From assembly GCF_000189635.1 (NCBI RefSeq), contig NW_002476405.1, positions 1 through 64,000 of the forward strand: a stretch of DNA of 64,000 bases, read 5' to 3'. A program made the position numbers and the translations under genes. This document shows positions 41,675 to 54,847 of this stretch, in pieces (the first letter of the stretch is position 1; each line of letters begins with the position of its first letter). The stretch comes from Tetrahymena thermophila SB210. Lineage: Eukaryota; Ciliophora; Oligohymenophorea; Hymenostomatida; Tetrahymenidae. The notes beneath the pieces were generated by a model, which saw only the letters and a program-made list of their open reading frames with translations, did no database searches and was not told where the DNA came from.

Positions 41675-42480
41675 CAAAACCATAAGACGAATTTATTTGC
41701 CAATCATTGAAACTAAACAATAAAATTTTCTAGTATTAATTAACTAATAAAAAAATTAATTAATTAACAAATAAAAATATTAACAACAATTTCTACTTCT
41801 ACTAAACTTTAAATATATTTATTATTTATAATTAAAAATATCAATCTAATTTCTCTAAGTACTTTTAATGCGTTTAATAACTTTGTATTTATCTATTTAT
41901 ATTTACTTAGTATTATTTATCATTTTATATGGAGAAATTATAAACAATCTTATTATTTCTCCTATTTTTATCTCATTAATATCTTAATGTAATTATCATT
42001 ATCTAATATTTATTTATATACTTATTTATTAATTATGAGGAACTTTTAAAACCTATTCCTAATATCAACCAAAATGTTTTTCTATATTTATTTTCTCTTA
42101 ATAAATATCAAGGTGTTTTATGATGTTTGTTAAATTTTTCATGTAAAATATAACGAATTTTTTTCTTTAAATATTTTATTTAGAATAATTAGTTTATTAA
42201 ATTTTCTTATTTTTAAGTTAAATAATTTTATTTATTTTTTCTTTCTTATTGATAACGAATTTTTCAAGTAATAAGTGTTAAATTAATAATTTCTTATATA
42301 AAAATAATCAAGAAATTTGACACATTTATTTTATTTGGAGTTAAATAATTAAAATTTAATATTTATTTTATATAAAAAGAGATTAACTAAATTTAATTTT
42401 TTGATTTTTTATTTAATTCATATTTACATTTATTTATTTATTATTTATATTTTAATTTTTTAATAGTGTATTACATTTAA
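41675..42480. other. intergenic between convergent genes
   Basis: AT-rich spacer where the plus-strand TOG gene and the minus-strand RING gene end facing each other. No gene or clear terminator structure was seen. Confidence 0.6.
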
Positions 42481-44171
42481 TCATTTTTTCTTCCCTCTTT
42501 AAAAGAAGTCATTTATTGAAGTGATGGAAGTCTTTTTTTAATTAGTGCTTTAATCAGCACAGTTTTGTGTTTGTTTTGTTTATTAGCTTTTGTTTAGAAG
42601 AGAGTTTTTGTTCATAGCAATTCCAAATAAACCTTATCCGCTAGTTTTTTTTAGAAAAGCTGGAGCTTCTGAGGCTTATTAATTTGTTTAAAACAATTTA
42701 CTTTATTCATATTTTGGTGTTTTTTTTAATTGATTTTCTAAATTATATTCGAAAGTTCTTTTTTTTATTTAATTGTCAACTTCATTGATATTTATGTTAT
42801 TGCTGCTGTTTTCTTTACTCAAGCTTTCCTTTAAAAAACCAATCGAATCCTAGCTTTAACTTATCATGCTTTCTAAAGCAGTTTCTTTTTTCTCCCTGTT
42901 GTTATTCATAGAGTACTATCTTGTTTACTGAATTTAATCATCCTCACTGACCATTTTATTCTTTTAATCTTGAATGTAAAATGGATTCTAAATAGAAGCT
43001 AGATCATTACTTGAAAGAGAAGAAGAATTTTTATTCAGTTTTTAATCTTCAATAGAAAAAATAGAGAAATTGCTATTTTCTTCATCTAAATTAATCATTC
43101 CACTTTATTTGTTGTTATTATTACTATGACTGCTCATAAATATATTTTAATTTTAGTTTATTTGAGATTTAAGATTTGTTAATTTATCTTAAAATAACTT
43201 CTTCTAATTATTCATAACTTCTTATAATCTTTTTACTTTTTCTTAAAGTCGAGAGATAAGAAGATTTTATTCATTTAATTTGTTATTTTTAAACTTAGCT
43301 TCGCTCTTTTAAGATTCAATCTCTTGTTGCATTTATTTTATTTGGCTTTGAAGCATTTTATTTTCCTAAGACAGTTCTTCAAAAGCTCCTTTCTTCATTC
43401 TAAGCATCTCATAAAATTTTTATGCCTGTTCTTCAATAGGCTTATTTTTTTTAATATCCTCAATTACTTTATGTTCATTGCTTCCACCTTGTTCCATTTA
43501 TTCCTTCAATATCTATTTATCCAATTAAAATAATAACTTTAAATAACCCACTAAAATACATAAATAAATATTACTTGAATGTGCCTTAGCTCAGATAAAT
43601 TCTTTTTAAGCTCCTAAATAGTTTCTAAATCGCTATCATGCAAACTTTGTAAGTCTTTTCTTTTATTTTCTTCCAATTCAGCTTTTTATTTCAATTATTC
43701 AGCTTTAATTACTAATTTTTTGTAAGTAGAAGATAATTCTTTATCAGATTTCTCAAGATTTTGAATTTTATCTTACTACTCTCTGCACATTACCACTAAC
43801 TCATCTCGATGTCTTTTAACTGAAGTAAACTCCCTGGTTTAATTTTCAAATTTATTCATAATTTCTACAACATTTTGTCTTTCATTTTATGACAAACTGT
43901 TATAAAAAGCTTAAATTTATTCCTCTGCTTCATCATTACATTTCAAATCATAATTCATACCAGTTATATTTGCCCTGGTCATTCTCTTTCTACAGCATGG
44001 ACACGTACTAGAATTTTCAAAATTTTAGAATATACATAATTAATGGAATACATGTCCACATGGAGCGCATGCTAAATCTTAAACAAGTTCATCTAAACAA
44101 ATAGGACAATCTGGAACTTCATACACTTTTCTCTATAATCCCTTTGGCTAATCAGCTTGATTTTAATTCAT
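42481..44171 (-). CDS. TRAIP-like RING-H2 E3 ubiquitin ligase with coiled coils
   Basis: Two exons (44171-43575 and 43512-42481) with a 62-nt phase-0 intron; 542 residues. An N-terminal RING-H2 lies at residues 22-60 with the order C22, C25, C38, H40, H43, C46, C57, C60; the core CAPCGHVFHQLCIFQNFE resembles TRAIP's CGHTFHLQCLIQWFE. Long coiled coils follow (about 95-200 and 205-330), then a serine- and asparagine-rich tail. The last residues, ITSINDFFQRGKKK, look like a C-terminal PCNA-interaction (PIP-like) box, the place where TRAIP has one, though the canonical glutamine is missing. TRAIP acts at stalled replisomes and DNA-protein crosslinks in the nucleus; this role is inferred from architecture. 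Another RING/coiled-coil ligase remains possible. Confidence 0.72.
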
Positions 44172-44852
44172 ATACTCTATTTTTTTAAATTGATCCAGAA
44201 TGATTCTAAAATAATTTTATCCTCAGAAATTTTGAATGGCCTAGCACTGATAATCCTTCAAAAGAAAACCTCTTTCAATACTTATTTTAGTTAATTTACA
44301 ATCTTTACAAATTTATTCACAAAAGTTATTCAAAATTTGATTTTTTTTTCTCTATTAAAATGCTTCCCGCAATTTAGTGTTAATTTTGATTTCACAAAAA
44401 CAATATTATAAGCAGCGAGGTAAACATTATATTATTAAAAGATTCTATTTGCGAGCCATTAAAATCCTCATTAAATCTGATCTCTTCTTGCTTATGAAAA
44501 AAGTAATAAAACATATTAATAAAATTAAAAAAACAAAATAATAAATAAATAAATAAATTTTTAAATTATGAAAAAATTGTTAACTTAAAATAAAGGACTT
44601 TATTTATTATTTATAAATTAATGAAATCTAATTCATGTTTTTTAAAAACAAATAATATTATCTAAAAATAAAAATTCTATTAAAATTATAAATTAAAAAT
44701 AATTCAAAAATCTTATAAATTTAAATCTATATTAAGCCTGATGTTTTTTAATGTAAATGTTCTAATAGTTTACAAAGAATATTATTATCAATTAAATAAA
44801 TAAATTATGATTATTAATAAACTATTACTTTATTGATTATGAAAATTTTAAA
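44172..44852. other. upstream region of the RING gene
   Basis: AT-rich DNA holding the presumed 5' leader and promoter of the minus-strand RING gene. A slightly GC-richer part lies at 44215-44480. No additional exon was supported. Confidence 0.5.
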
Positions 44853-45191
44853 ATGAGTTTTATTACTGAATTTGACGAGACAAAGAATCCAGGATTTGGA
44901 AGAATATATTAACTATCAAACTTTAGATTTTGAAGCAATCATCAATAGTATCTCTTCTAATATCGATATTGAGGTGTTGGAGACTCAATAAAGAGATCTA
45001 GTAGCCTTAATATTTTTAAGTAAATTAAATTGATGCTTAAATTAAAAAAATCAGAGGAGAGTATTACAAATAAATTTGTAGAAGAGCTCCAGATAATCTA
45101 TCTTGAGTAATTTAGTCTGGTATTTAATTTAAGTAAACATATGTTTGGTTAAGAATAGTAGTTAAAAAATTTTTAAAATTTAATTTCCTGA
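44853..45191 (+). pseudogene. broken or unresolved small coding fragment
   Basis: Two protein-like stretches lie in different frames. At about 44872-45015 one reads TRQRIQDLEEYINYQTLDF and continues in a helical, acidic style but lacks an in-frame ATG. At 45033-45191 the other runs from ATG to TGA (MLKLKKSEESITNKFVEELQ..., 52 residues). Composition is exon-like and unlike the flanks. It could be a frameshifted relic or a small gene with introns I cannot place. No homology is recognised. Confidence 0.3.
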
Positions 45192-46728
45192 AAATATTAT
45201 GATTTTTTACCAAATCAAGATTTTAAATTTTAATAAAGAATCAATTAAAATTTTTGTAAAAAAACATATTTAACAAATTTAGCTTATAACAAAGTATTAT
45301 ACAAAATAAAAACTTAATAACTTATTGTCACAATATTGATTGATATTTAAATCAATTAAAATTATAAATATTTATTGCTGATTTTTTGAGTTTAATTCTA
45401 CAAGTAAATATATAATCATATATTTAAAATTTTTTATATGGTTAAAGGTCTAATAGAAATTATTAAGATAGAAAATCTGATAAAAATCCACTCTTAAGAA
45501 ATTAAATTAAGAAATAGAAAGATTTGATAATAAATTTTTAATAATTAATTAATTTTTTCATGCATTCATAGACAAATCATTTGAAAAAATGTTAATTAAT
45601 CTATCTTTATAAATATATATTTGTATATCAAATTATCTGTCAGTCATTAAATCAACCTCTCTATTTACTTTTTTTTAATTTTCAAATTCTTTCTTTTATT
45701 TTTCAAATAATTCACACAGAATTTGTTTGTCTTTAAATAATAATAATAATTCAGCTCAATTATTTATTTAGTTTTAATTTAATTATAAAATCTATAGTAA
45801 ATAAAATCGAAAAATTGATTTTACTAACAAAAACAAATTATTTTTTTTCTCTAGCTTATTTTTTGTTTGCAATTTTATAAATTATTATTAATATTAAGCA
45901 ATTTGTAGACTTTTTTTTTAATATTTATCATTTACAATGATTTCAACTGGATAATTAATCAAATAAATTTACATTTTACTAAATATTATTTATTTTTATA
46001 TCTCCAGTGAAGAATTATAATTAAGATTTGTTAATATCTGATAACATTTAATGATTTGGAATTGATTTAAAAGCTCAAATGCATCTTACTGTATTTCATT
46101 TAATCTTCTAAATTGCATAGCTTATATAAAAAGAATGAAATTATTTATGACTATTTGTTCAAATTTTTTGATATTTTTGATAAAGAAACTTTTTAAAATA
46201 AATTGATAGATTTTATAATAGTTATTATGAGTTATAGTAGCAAGATAATTGATTTGAAGTTCTTAGCAAAAACTCAAAGTATTTTTTGATGATTAATGAA
46301 AAAGTAAATCTTAAATTTCTGAATTATTTATATTCGATTCATATGAAAAATTAAGGCAAAAATTTCTTAAGAATTAATTTGTATTAATTAGGTGTTTTGC
46401 TTGTTTGACTGCTTTTTTTGTTTGTTTGTTTGTTTTTGAGGTTTTTTGATTGTTTATTTCAATCAAATTAGTTAGATTTGTTAAATAAATATCAAAAAAC
46501 AATGAAGCAGAAAGAATATGAATTAAATTTAATAATTTTTAATGATTTCAATGAACGAATATATCATATATTTATATTAATAATAAATTAATTGAATGAA
46601 TAATTCAATCAACCAATTAATCAAAGAAACAAACAAAATCAAAGCTAAAGTCGATAATTGAAAGAACGAACAAATATTCAATTAAAAAATCAAGCTTGAG
46701 CTATTAACAAAAGGAAATTATATGTAAT
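45192..46728. other. intergenic, nothing recognised
   Basis: About 1.5 kb of AT-rich DNA containing T-rich and gttt-type short repeats near 46400-46440. No supported exon on either strand. The promoter of the downstream EF-hand gene should lie at the right end. Confidence 0.6.
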
Positions 46729-49700
46729 ATGAAAAATTAAATTACTCAAGACAAGGTTTAATATGAAGGCTGGGAAAATAAAAGGAGGTCTGCGAATTAA
46801 GACATTGGATAAAATAAGTCAGGCTAATAGTCTTAATATAGTAAAGGCATATCACAAGCCAAGAATCTGTTAGCAGTTGTCAAGTTAGATATTGGAGAAG
46901 GTCAAACAGACGTTATTAGAGTTTATTAGGGAGATGATATAATTAAAGTTGTAAAGAATTTTTGTTAGCAGCATGAACTTGATGAGAAATGTGTGGTGCA
47001 CATGGTGAGACATATCACTCATGAAATAAACCTAGCATAATCAAAGGAAACTAAAAGACAAGCTGTCTAGCATAATCATTAAAATGAATAATTTTTACCA
47101 TAAGATGCTTAGTAATAATCAATTTAGAGTAGTGAGAAGGAAGATATTTAAAGTTAAACAACTAATTCTTCTTCAAAGCAAAACTATCTTTAATTTAATA
47201 ATCCACTTTCACCTGGATAGGCATAGGGAATTAATTTAGACTAATTTTCTTCTACATCAACGAACAAAAGTCATAATAAAAGTAAAGAAGGATTAGTTAG
47301 AAATAATGTTGTAGAAAAAGGCTTGCTTTAATAAGAGGGAGAAGTTTTAGATGATTAATTGGGAAGCGATAACGATAATTATGAAATATATAAAAATCAT
47401 TACTTTTCCAAAAATCCAGTTGATTTTAATCCAAGTTAATCTAGACACAAGAATAAGGAAGACATAAAGTAAATACAAAGTAATAGTTCATTAAACAGCT
47501 AAGAAGTTTATTAGGCTAGAAATTCTCATAAGGTATAGAATGAAGGCGGATAAAATTTTAAAAAAAGCCAAAAGGAATATCAAAATATTTCAACAAATTA
47601 CGATAAAAGTGCTTAACAGCTTAATTAGAATAAAAAGCAACACTAAAAAATGTAAGAAAATTATGAGAAATGGCACAAATTTATTGAACTAAAAAATAAT
47701 TTAAATGCAAGGTCAAGAGAAGATTTAAAATCAGCAATAAATAATTAAAGTAATTTGAATTCTTAAAATAACCAGTAGGATGATAAGCGAGCTAGATCTT
47801 AATCATAAAGATATCAGTCACCCATGGCTTCTCAACATACTACTTCTTAATTTTACAATAAAAACTCTTAATTAAAATCAGATAGGAGACACGCAGTTAG
47901 TAATCACTAAAACAACAGCTTTGAAAATACTAACGATTTCTTAGACGAATATTAAATACTAGAAAAAATACGAAACGAAGGTTTATTACCAAATAATTTG
48001 ACAAAAGCTTAATAAAAAATGGTTATTGGAAATACTAAATTCTCTCCTAAACGCAAACAAAAATTTTTAACATCAGGATCTTCTGGCTAACCATCTTCTT
48101 CCTCTTCTTCCTACACAGAAAAAAATTTAAAGAATATCGCTACTTAACTTTCTAATATTGAAGAGATGAATTCTTCTATAAGTTAAAATACAAGCAGAAT
48201 AGATGCCACAAATAATGCTAATTTTTAGAGTAGTAATTCTCTCTTGTCCTCTTCTGTAAATCAAAATATATTGGGTAGTAATTTTCATTAAAACGCTTAA
48301 AATCTTCACAGTAGCACCAATTTAAACAAATCAAATAAAATTGATGACCAAATTTTAAAAAAGCATACAAAAGTGTTAAAAACTCCCACCCGAAATTCTA
48401 ACAAATTCGATTAATCACATCAATAAGTTTCTCCACTTTCTTAAAGAAATAGTATTAAAACTTCTTAATAAGTATAACAACAATTGTTAGGTTCTCTTTA
48501 AAAAAGAGTGTAGGGAATAGTCCCTCTATTAGATATAAAAAAAGCATAAGCAGATAATAGTGGGAAATTACACACTGATTAGCATCAATATTCACAAACT
48601 CAAAGAAGCCCAAGAAATATATAAACATAAAGAGATAATTATGTTAACGAAGATCCAATAAAAATTAGTGGTAATTTAACTGATAGAGACCAAAAAGGAA
48701 GACAAGAAGAATAGCATTTAAAATATAAAAATAAGGTTCCACTGACAATCCGAATGAAGCAAAATGGTTCTCCAGATAACAGTCATAAATCGTCTTTTAA
48801 CATAAGCTCAAAACTCTACAATTAACAAAAGCAATAGGAACTCAATCAAAAAAATTAGCAAGAAAGTCTTGAGAATAACAGCTTATTGAAATACTTGCAA
48901 GAGAGTTCAGGTAAATCCTCTAATTAAGACAACATAGTAAAAGTAGACTTAGAGTCTTATCAAAGACACAAAAAAGTAAAAACCTTAACACCTCAAAGTA
49001 TTGCTTGCTTTTTAATTAATTCTGATTAATGATATAAATTCATAAATTATGAAATTATCTTTATTAACACTAATTTTTGCTATCAAATATTATAATTGAT
49101 TACTAATTTTATTTATTTAAAATTAATTATTTTAACTCATTATTAATTAATTTATTTTTATTAGCTGATAAATCTCATAAGAGAGATGATTGCTACAATG
49201 ATTACTTCTAAAATACAAGTTAACTTGACAAATCTACTGATTTAGCTTCTTCTAAATAGAGCAGAGTAAAAAACAGTAGTTCTATACATTAAACATAAAA
49301 TATTAACGAAAGAATACAAAAATCTCCAATAAGAAATAATATCTCTAATTTAGAAAAGCAAAATACAACTTTTGACGTTCCTTCTGGTCATAATATATCT
49401 TAAATCCATAAATTACTAACAAATGGGTAAATTTAAGCAAACAACTCTGTTATTCATAATCCGAGCTATGAAAATAACAGCAGAAAAGAAAGTAAAGTAT
49501 CTAAAAACGGTCCCTTTATTTTACCTGGTTCAAGAGTTGCTGGAAACGAACTACAAGCTAGATTATCTCCTCCAAATAAAATAATTTAATAAAATTAAAA
49601 TTTAATTTAAGATTAAAGTTCTAGCTTTAATCATCCTCATCATAATGAATTGCTTGTCAATAGATTGCTAAGATAAAAGGAAATTTAAAAACCTAATGAA

Positions 49701-51395
49701 ACCTTTGTAAATAACATTATTGATAATAGTAAATCTTCAACTTAACAACCAAAAGAATAGCAAAAAAAATAAGATGTTGTTATTAATTAAGTAAATACTG
49801 TGAAAATGGAGTTTTAAGATTTCTTATACCAAAAAATATTTAAAAAAATGGATAGTGATGGTGATGGAACGATCTCGGTGCTAGATGTTGATATTAATTC
49901 ATTAAAAACAGACATATTAGAGGTTTTACAAAATTTTCTTTTAGATTTGGCTGATAATGGAAACATTAAGTACACATTTAACTCATTTTTAGAATACATC
50001 AACAGCAAAAAGTAAATGATAGAAGCTCTTCAATAAGTAAATAAATTTAATATTTTTTAAAAGACTAATTTATTTATTTTTTTTTAATTTTAGATTTACA
50101 ACAAGAAATATCTCAATAAAATGGACCAAGCTATCTAACATATGATTTAATCATAAACAAAATAAATAGAAAAGCTCCCTGCTCAATCTCCTAAGTAATA
50201 ATTTTTATAAAAGTAGGACTAGCATTAATTAAATAAGATACTTTTGCAATAGCAAGAATAATAATAGTAACAATAGATATAATAACAATAAATGTACTAA
50301 TAATAATCATAATAATAAGTTTACTAACAATAGTAATAATAATAATAATAATTGTATCAATAGCAATAATAATACCAACAGTAGTTAAAATAACAGTAAT
50401 AACATGTTTAATCATAAAATAAAATTGTAAATAATAACTAAAATAATATATAGAAAACTTAAAATCAAAGTTAAATTTAGCAAAGTTATTTGCCATTGCA
50501 GTAATAAATAAACTAATTTAATGAATAAGTTCTATTATAGTAATAAAATTAATAGCAACAATTAGGTAAAAAGGGAAACGATATTACATTCAATTTTATT
50601 TAGCCTCCATCAAGAAACAGTTTACAAAGTGACTAATTAAGTTAACCTAAATTACACTAAGAGTTTTCATTCCAGCCAAAATTCTTTACTCAATTAGACA
50701 AATAACAACTTCATTAAGGATAATAATAAATTTAAGAAGAGGATGATAACAATGAAGAGGATCCTATAACTCATTTTGTAGATCTTTCAAGTCACTTAAA
50801 GAAGAAAAATAAAACTACAAATGATTAAGTTAACCAAAAAGGTTTTAATTTCTAGTAAGAATAGGTATAAAATAAACCAATTTAAAACAAAGAAATGAAT
50901 AATAACTTGAATAAAAATATTTAATCTCCAAATCAATAAAGTAACAATTAAAATGTAGATCACGTCAATTTTTCTTTTAGCGAAGACCCATAACAAAGCA
51001 GATTTGTAACGAATACTCTAAATATTAAGGCAAATCATACTGTTCAAAATAACGTTAGGGATATCAATATTTCTTCTCAAAATCACTCTCCCTCATTTCA
51101 TGAATAAAACAATTCTTATGCTGGTTTTGGTAGCTAGAGCTATAGCAATAGCAATAACAATAACAATCCTTAAGATAATATCGGATAAGAGCTCCTTGTC
51201 TCATTCTCTAATTAATCAATCCCATTTCGCGAACCTTCTTTTGGCAACAATAATAATCACTATAATTAATTTTTAAATAGTCATAATGATAACAATGCTT
51301 AAAATTCTTAATAAAACTAAGTCTCAGCTCCTTAAATAATTTCAGGGCGCTATAAAAACTTAGTCTAAAAGTAATTTAACATAAATACAAATTGA
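46729..51395 (+). CDS. Q/N-rich protein with a conserved N-terminal module and an EF-hand
   Basis: Three exons (46729-48997, 49165-50036, 50094-51395) join with consistent phases to 1,480 residues. Residues about 43-105 form a compact, less biased module (VKLDIGEGQTDVIRVYQGDD, then FCQQHELDEKCV). The rest is low complexity, rich in Ser, Asn and Gln. Near residue 985 a full EF-hand loop, DSDGDGTISVLD, has acidic residues at 1, 3, 5 and 12, and a degenerate partner follows (LADNGNIKYTF). This suggests calcium binding. Residues about 1085-1190 are a poly-Gln tract written largely with TAA and TAG. No membrane segment or enzyme domain is seen. A Ca2+-sensitive cytoskeletal or condensate-forming scaffold is a guess; homologues are not identified. 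The start at 46729 is the ATG in frame with the module. Confidence 0.75.
50180..50560 (+). repeat. poly-glutamine coding tract made mostly of TAA/TAG codons
   Basis: Runs of taataataa and caatag within the third exon of the EF-hand gene translate to near-continuous glutamine. The same DNA read on the minus strand gives a spurious Ile-rich ORF at 50191-50496. Confidence 0.75.
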
Positions 51396-52330
51396 TTAAA
51401 TAAACATAGTTAATTTTGATTTTTCTTACCAGGCTTTCAATAGTAATTGATTTCTAATTGAATAATTAAAATGCTATGACTTGATGATTAAACACTTTAA
51501 ATAGACTAATTAAAACATGATTATTCAAAGAATTAAATAGATAATTCATTCATCTTTTAATATACTTATTAGATTTTTTCAAGTTTTTAATAGTTTTACT
51601 AAGAGTTTCATTTGTAAGTTGAGAGTTATTCCTTAGCTTGCAGGTTTGATATAATTAAAGACACAAATTTTCCAAAAAAAAGTAAATAAAAATATTTATA
51701 TGATAAACTAAATAAATAAATAAATAATTAACTTTATATTTTTGACTTATATTTATTAATTTATAATGCTAATTTATTTATATTAATAAAATGTCTTTTA
51801 AATTATAATTATAAATGTTTATAAAATTACTTTTAACAAAAATTTATTTATTTTTAACATATTTATCTAACTGACTTTAATATAATATTTTTATTCTCTT
51901 TTCTTAAATTGTAATTTAACTTTGAATTAATTAATTTAAATAATAATTTTTTATTATCATATAATATTTTTTATTATTAATTTAATTAAATAAATTTGTT
52001 GAGATAATTTAAAAAAACCTCAAAAATGAATTTGTCAAATTCATTTAAATTATAAAAACAAACGAGTAAAATTTATTTAAAAATATGAATTTTTCATATT
52101 GTATATTGCTTCTGAATTTATTTTTTAATGAAATATAAAGTTAAATTTTTATTTTAAAATCAATTTCTATTCATAAGTTTTTCTATCTTTATATAATTTG
52201 AGATATTTGAATTCTAAAATTATTAAATTTAAAGACATAATCTCTAACTTTATTTTTAAATTTTTGCTTGTTAATAAGGAAAATTTGATAAATTTTTTAT
52301 TAGATTCAAATGAAATAAACTAATTAGTAA
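51396..52330. other. intergenic between convergent genes
   Basis: AT-rich DNA between the EF-hand gene and the 3' end of the first two-pass membrane protein gene. No exon or RNA gene was recognised. Confidence 0.6.
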
Positions 52331-52616
52331 TATTAAATAAGATATAAAAAAAAATTGTTAATAAATTTAAATTCTAAAAATTTACCATTTGAATCAAATA
52401 ACAAAATATGAAAGTTTACAATAAAGATTAATCATATTCTTAGTACAAAACGATTTAAATAAAAATGATTATAAATATTAAATAAGATATAAAAAAAAAT
52501 TGTTAATAAATTTAAATTCTAAAAATTTACCATTTGAATCAAATAACAAAATATGAAAGTTTACAATAAAGATTAATCATATTCTTAGTACAAAACGATT
52601 TAAATAAAAATGATTA
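52331..52616. repeat. 145-bp near-perfect tandem duplication
   Basis: Two adjacent copies begin at 52331 and 52476, both starting tattaaataagatataaa, and I see no difference between them over their length. They lie about 30 bp from the stop codon of the minus-strand gene at 52645. The identity points to a recent event or an assembly artefact. Confidence 0.85.
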
Positions 52617-52644
52617 ATTTTGTAAAGGAAAATAAGCTAGTTAC

Positions 52645-54847
52645 TCACTCATTTGCTTTTTTTTAAATAGAAGAAATGATTCTTTTATCTACATCGTTTA
52701 AATAATTTCCTTCCTAATACCTAATTAAAAATTTTTCTATATAATATAACTACAATTACTCACATTGTAATACTGAAAACTATTTTTCAAAGTGATTTAA
52801 TTTTACTTTTTCTACTGTTTTAAAATAATTATGAATAGTGTTTCAAAATAAATAAAAATTTACATTCATAGTTAACTTTTGAATCTTTACCTTCTAAATC
52901 TAGGTTTGTAAAATTATCAGTCAGACTAACAAGTTGAATTGCAGCTATTTAGTCTAAGCTAAGCAACATACATACAGCTTTTTTCAAGAATATAATATCT
53001 TTAAAAAACTCATTAATATTTAAATTCTTTTATACTTCTTAATCGATTTTTTTTATTTCTTTTTATTTAATGCCTTTGCTTTGTAAAAATTTAGATTTCA
53101 AGCATCTTTTAGTTTAAAAAAAAAAACATTTTGGAAATAATTTAATATGTATTGAATAATTTTACTTGAAATTAAATATTGTATTCTAAATAGACTACTT
53201 CATCTAGCTACTATTCATTACCTTTAATTTTTAGGAAATTACATCACCAAAATTCTTTTAATTTTTATTTTGTAAGCTTTTTAAATCTACTTTTAGATCT
53301 TTTTTTTCAAAGTCTATCTATTTCTAAAAGAATTTTTATTAGGTAAAATTTAATTATTTCTCCTTATCAAATATTCCATTATTAATTTATTTATCCAGAT
53401 GAAATTCATTTTTTGCAATTTAGTTTATCTTATCTATTTTAGAATAATTTGTCATATTATTGCAAACTTAACTTTAATTCTTTAGAGAAAATTAAGAAAG
53501 GGTATCTTTTACTTCATCTTTAAATTATTATTCATCATCAAATAGTTATTTCTACTTAGATGAGCAACTGCTATCATTGAAAAATGATTTTGATTTAAAT
53601 GTGTTTTGTAAATATTTAAACTAAAAACTTGGTAAAACTATGTCTTTTTTATTTTGATTTTCGGAAATATCATCAGTGAACTCATCTGTTTCTTCGTTTT
53701 GTTCTTTTTTACTATTTCCTTCTTTACTTTAGCTTTAAATATATAATTAGCAATTCTATGTGATTTAGCTATTATTTTGAAGAATTTATTGGCATTTTTC
53801 TAAAAAAAGATTTCTCATTATCAGAATAAAAAAGTCTTGTTTGATTAGTTTTTGAGATACATATATTCCCAAAACTCTACACACCATTATCACTGTTGCA
53901 ACACTATTAACCAGCGCTAATATCTAAGTAATTGTAGCATATTAAACATTAACATATTGTACATATTCATCCATTTAAACTGTAATTTAGTTGTATGGAC
54001 CAATACCTTATTATAAAGAAAGTTACCTATCTAAGCTAAACATAGTTTGATCATAATAAATAGGAGAAGTGTAAGTTTTTTACTCTTAAATAATCAAGCC
54101 CTACTTTACTTGAGTCTCCTACATTTAAGCTTTTAAGTTAGTTATTATGTACTAACTAGATGTACTATAGCTGTAAATAAACCTATAATTTGTCTAAATT
54201 TACATAGAGGTTGTGTTATATTATTGAGTTTTTAGTGACATGCTTACACCTGATGCAGACCCATTTATAATAGCATCTATTTCACTTTACAAACCACAAT
54301 TATTTGGAATCACTGTTTTTATGTTATCTAAATCTAAGCATCCGTAGACACTTATATATAACTAGGAAAAAATATTATTATTATTATCAAGTATTAGAGA
54401 GTAGTTTCTAATTTAAGAGAAATCTATACAATTTTAACCTTAAAGCCAAGCATTTGTGCATTATATTATGTCTAAATTTATTATTTAGTTTATATTTTTT
54501 TATGGATCATAATAGTAAAAGTATGCTTAAAAAACCAAATAAGTTTTATTCTGCAAAGCCTCGTACTAACTTATTGTTAAGCTAGAATTGTAATAAAATT
54601 GAAAAGCTATCAAGTCTTCATCAAGCTAAATTTCTTTTCGACTATCAGTAATAAAACTTTAAGATCTGAATTATGGTTCAATTTGGTTGTTAATATATTG
54701 ATCAAGTAAATAAATAAAGTAAGAAATGACTAATATCAGAGACGCTAATGATAAAGCAACTCCTTAAACAGTACCTTTCTTGTAATTTTATCCATCTAGA
54801 TTAAAGTAAAAGCCAGAACTAAATAAATCTAGCTAAAAAATTTTCAT
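52645..54847 (-). CDS. two-pass membrane protein, tandem family copy 1
   Basis: Three exons (54847-53166, 53105-52864, 52814-52645) with phase-2 and phase-1 introns; 697 residues. N-terminal cytosolic part with NYKKGTVQG, then a first membrane helix (about 27-50), a lumenal or extracellular domain of about 250 residues with conserved Cys pairs (IIQCTN...NCIDF and VYGCLDLD...NNCG), a second helix (about 303-325) and a long variable cytosolic tail. The last ~110 residues are a conserved module shared by all four copies (LKKAVCMLLSLDQIAAIQLV; LNHFEKQ). Topology is inferred from hydrophobicity. I know such sequences only as uncharacterised ciliate membrane proteins; receptor or channel-accessory roles are possible but unsupported. 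Confidence 0.8.

Noticed and set aside
50191..50496. 101-residue Ile-rich standard-code ORF on the minus strand
   Set aside because: It is the reverse strand of the poly-glutamine repeat in the EF-hand gene; its composition is a direct result of the taa/caa repeat.
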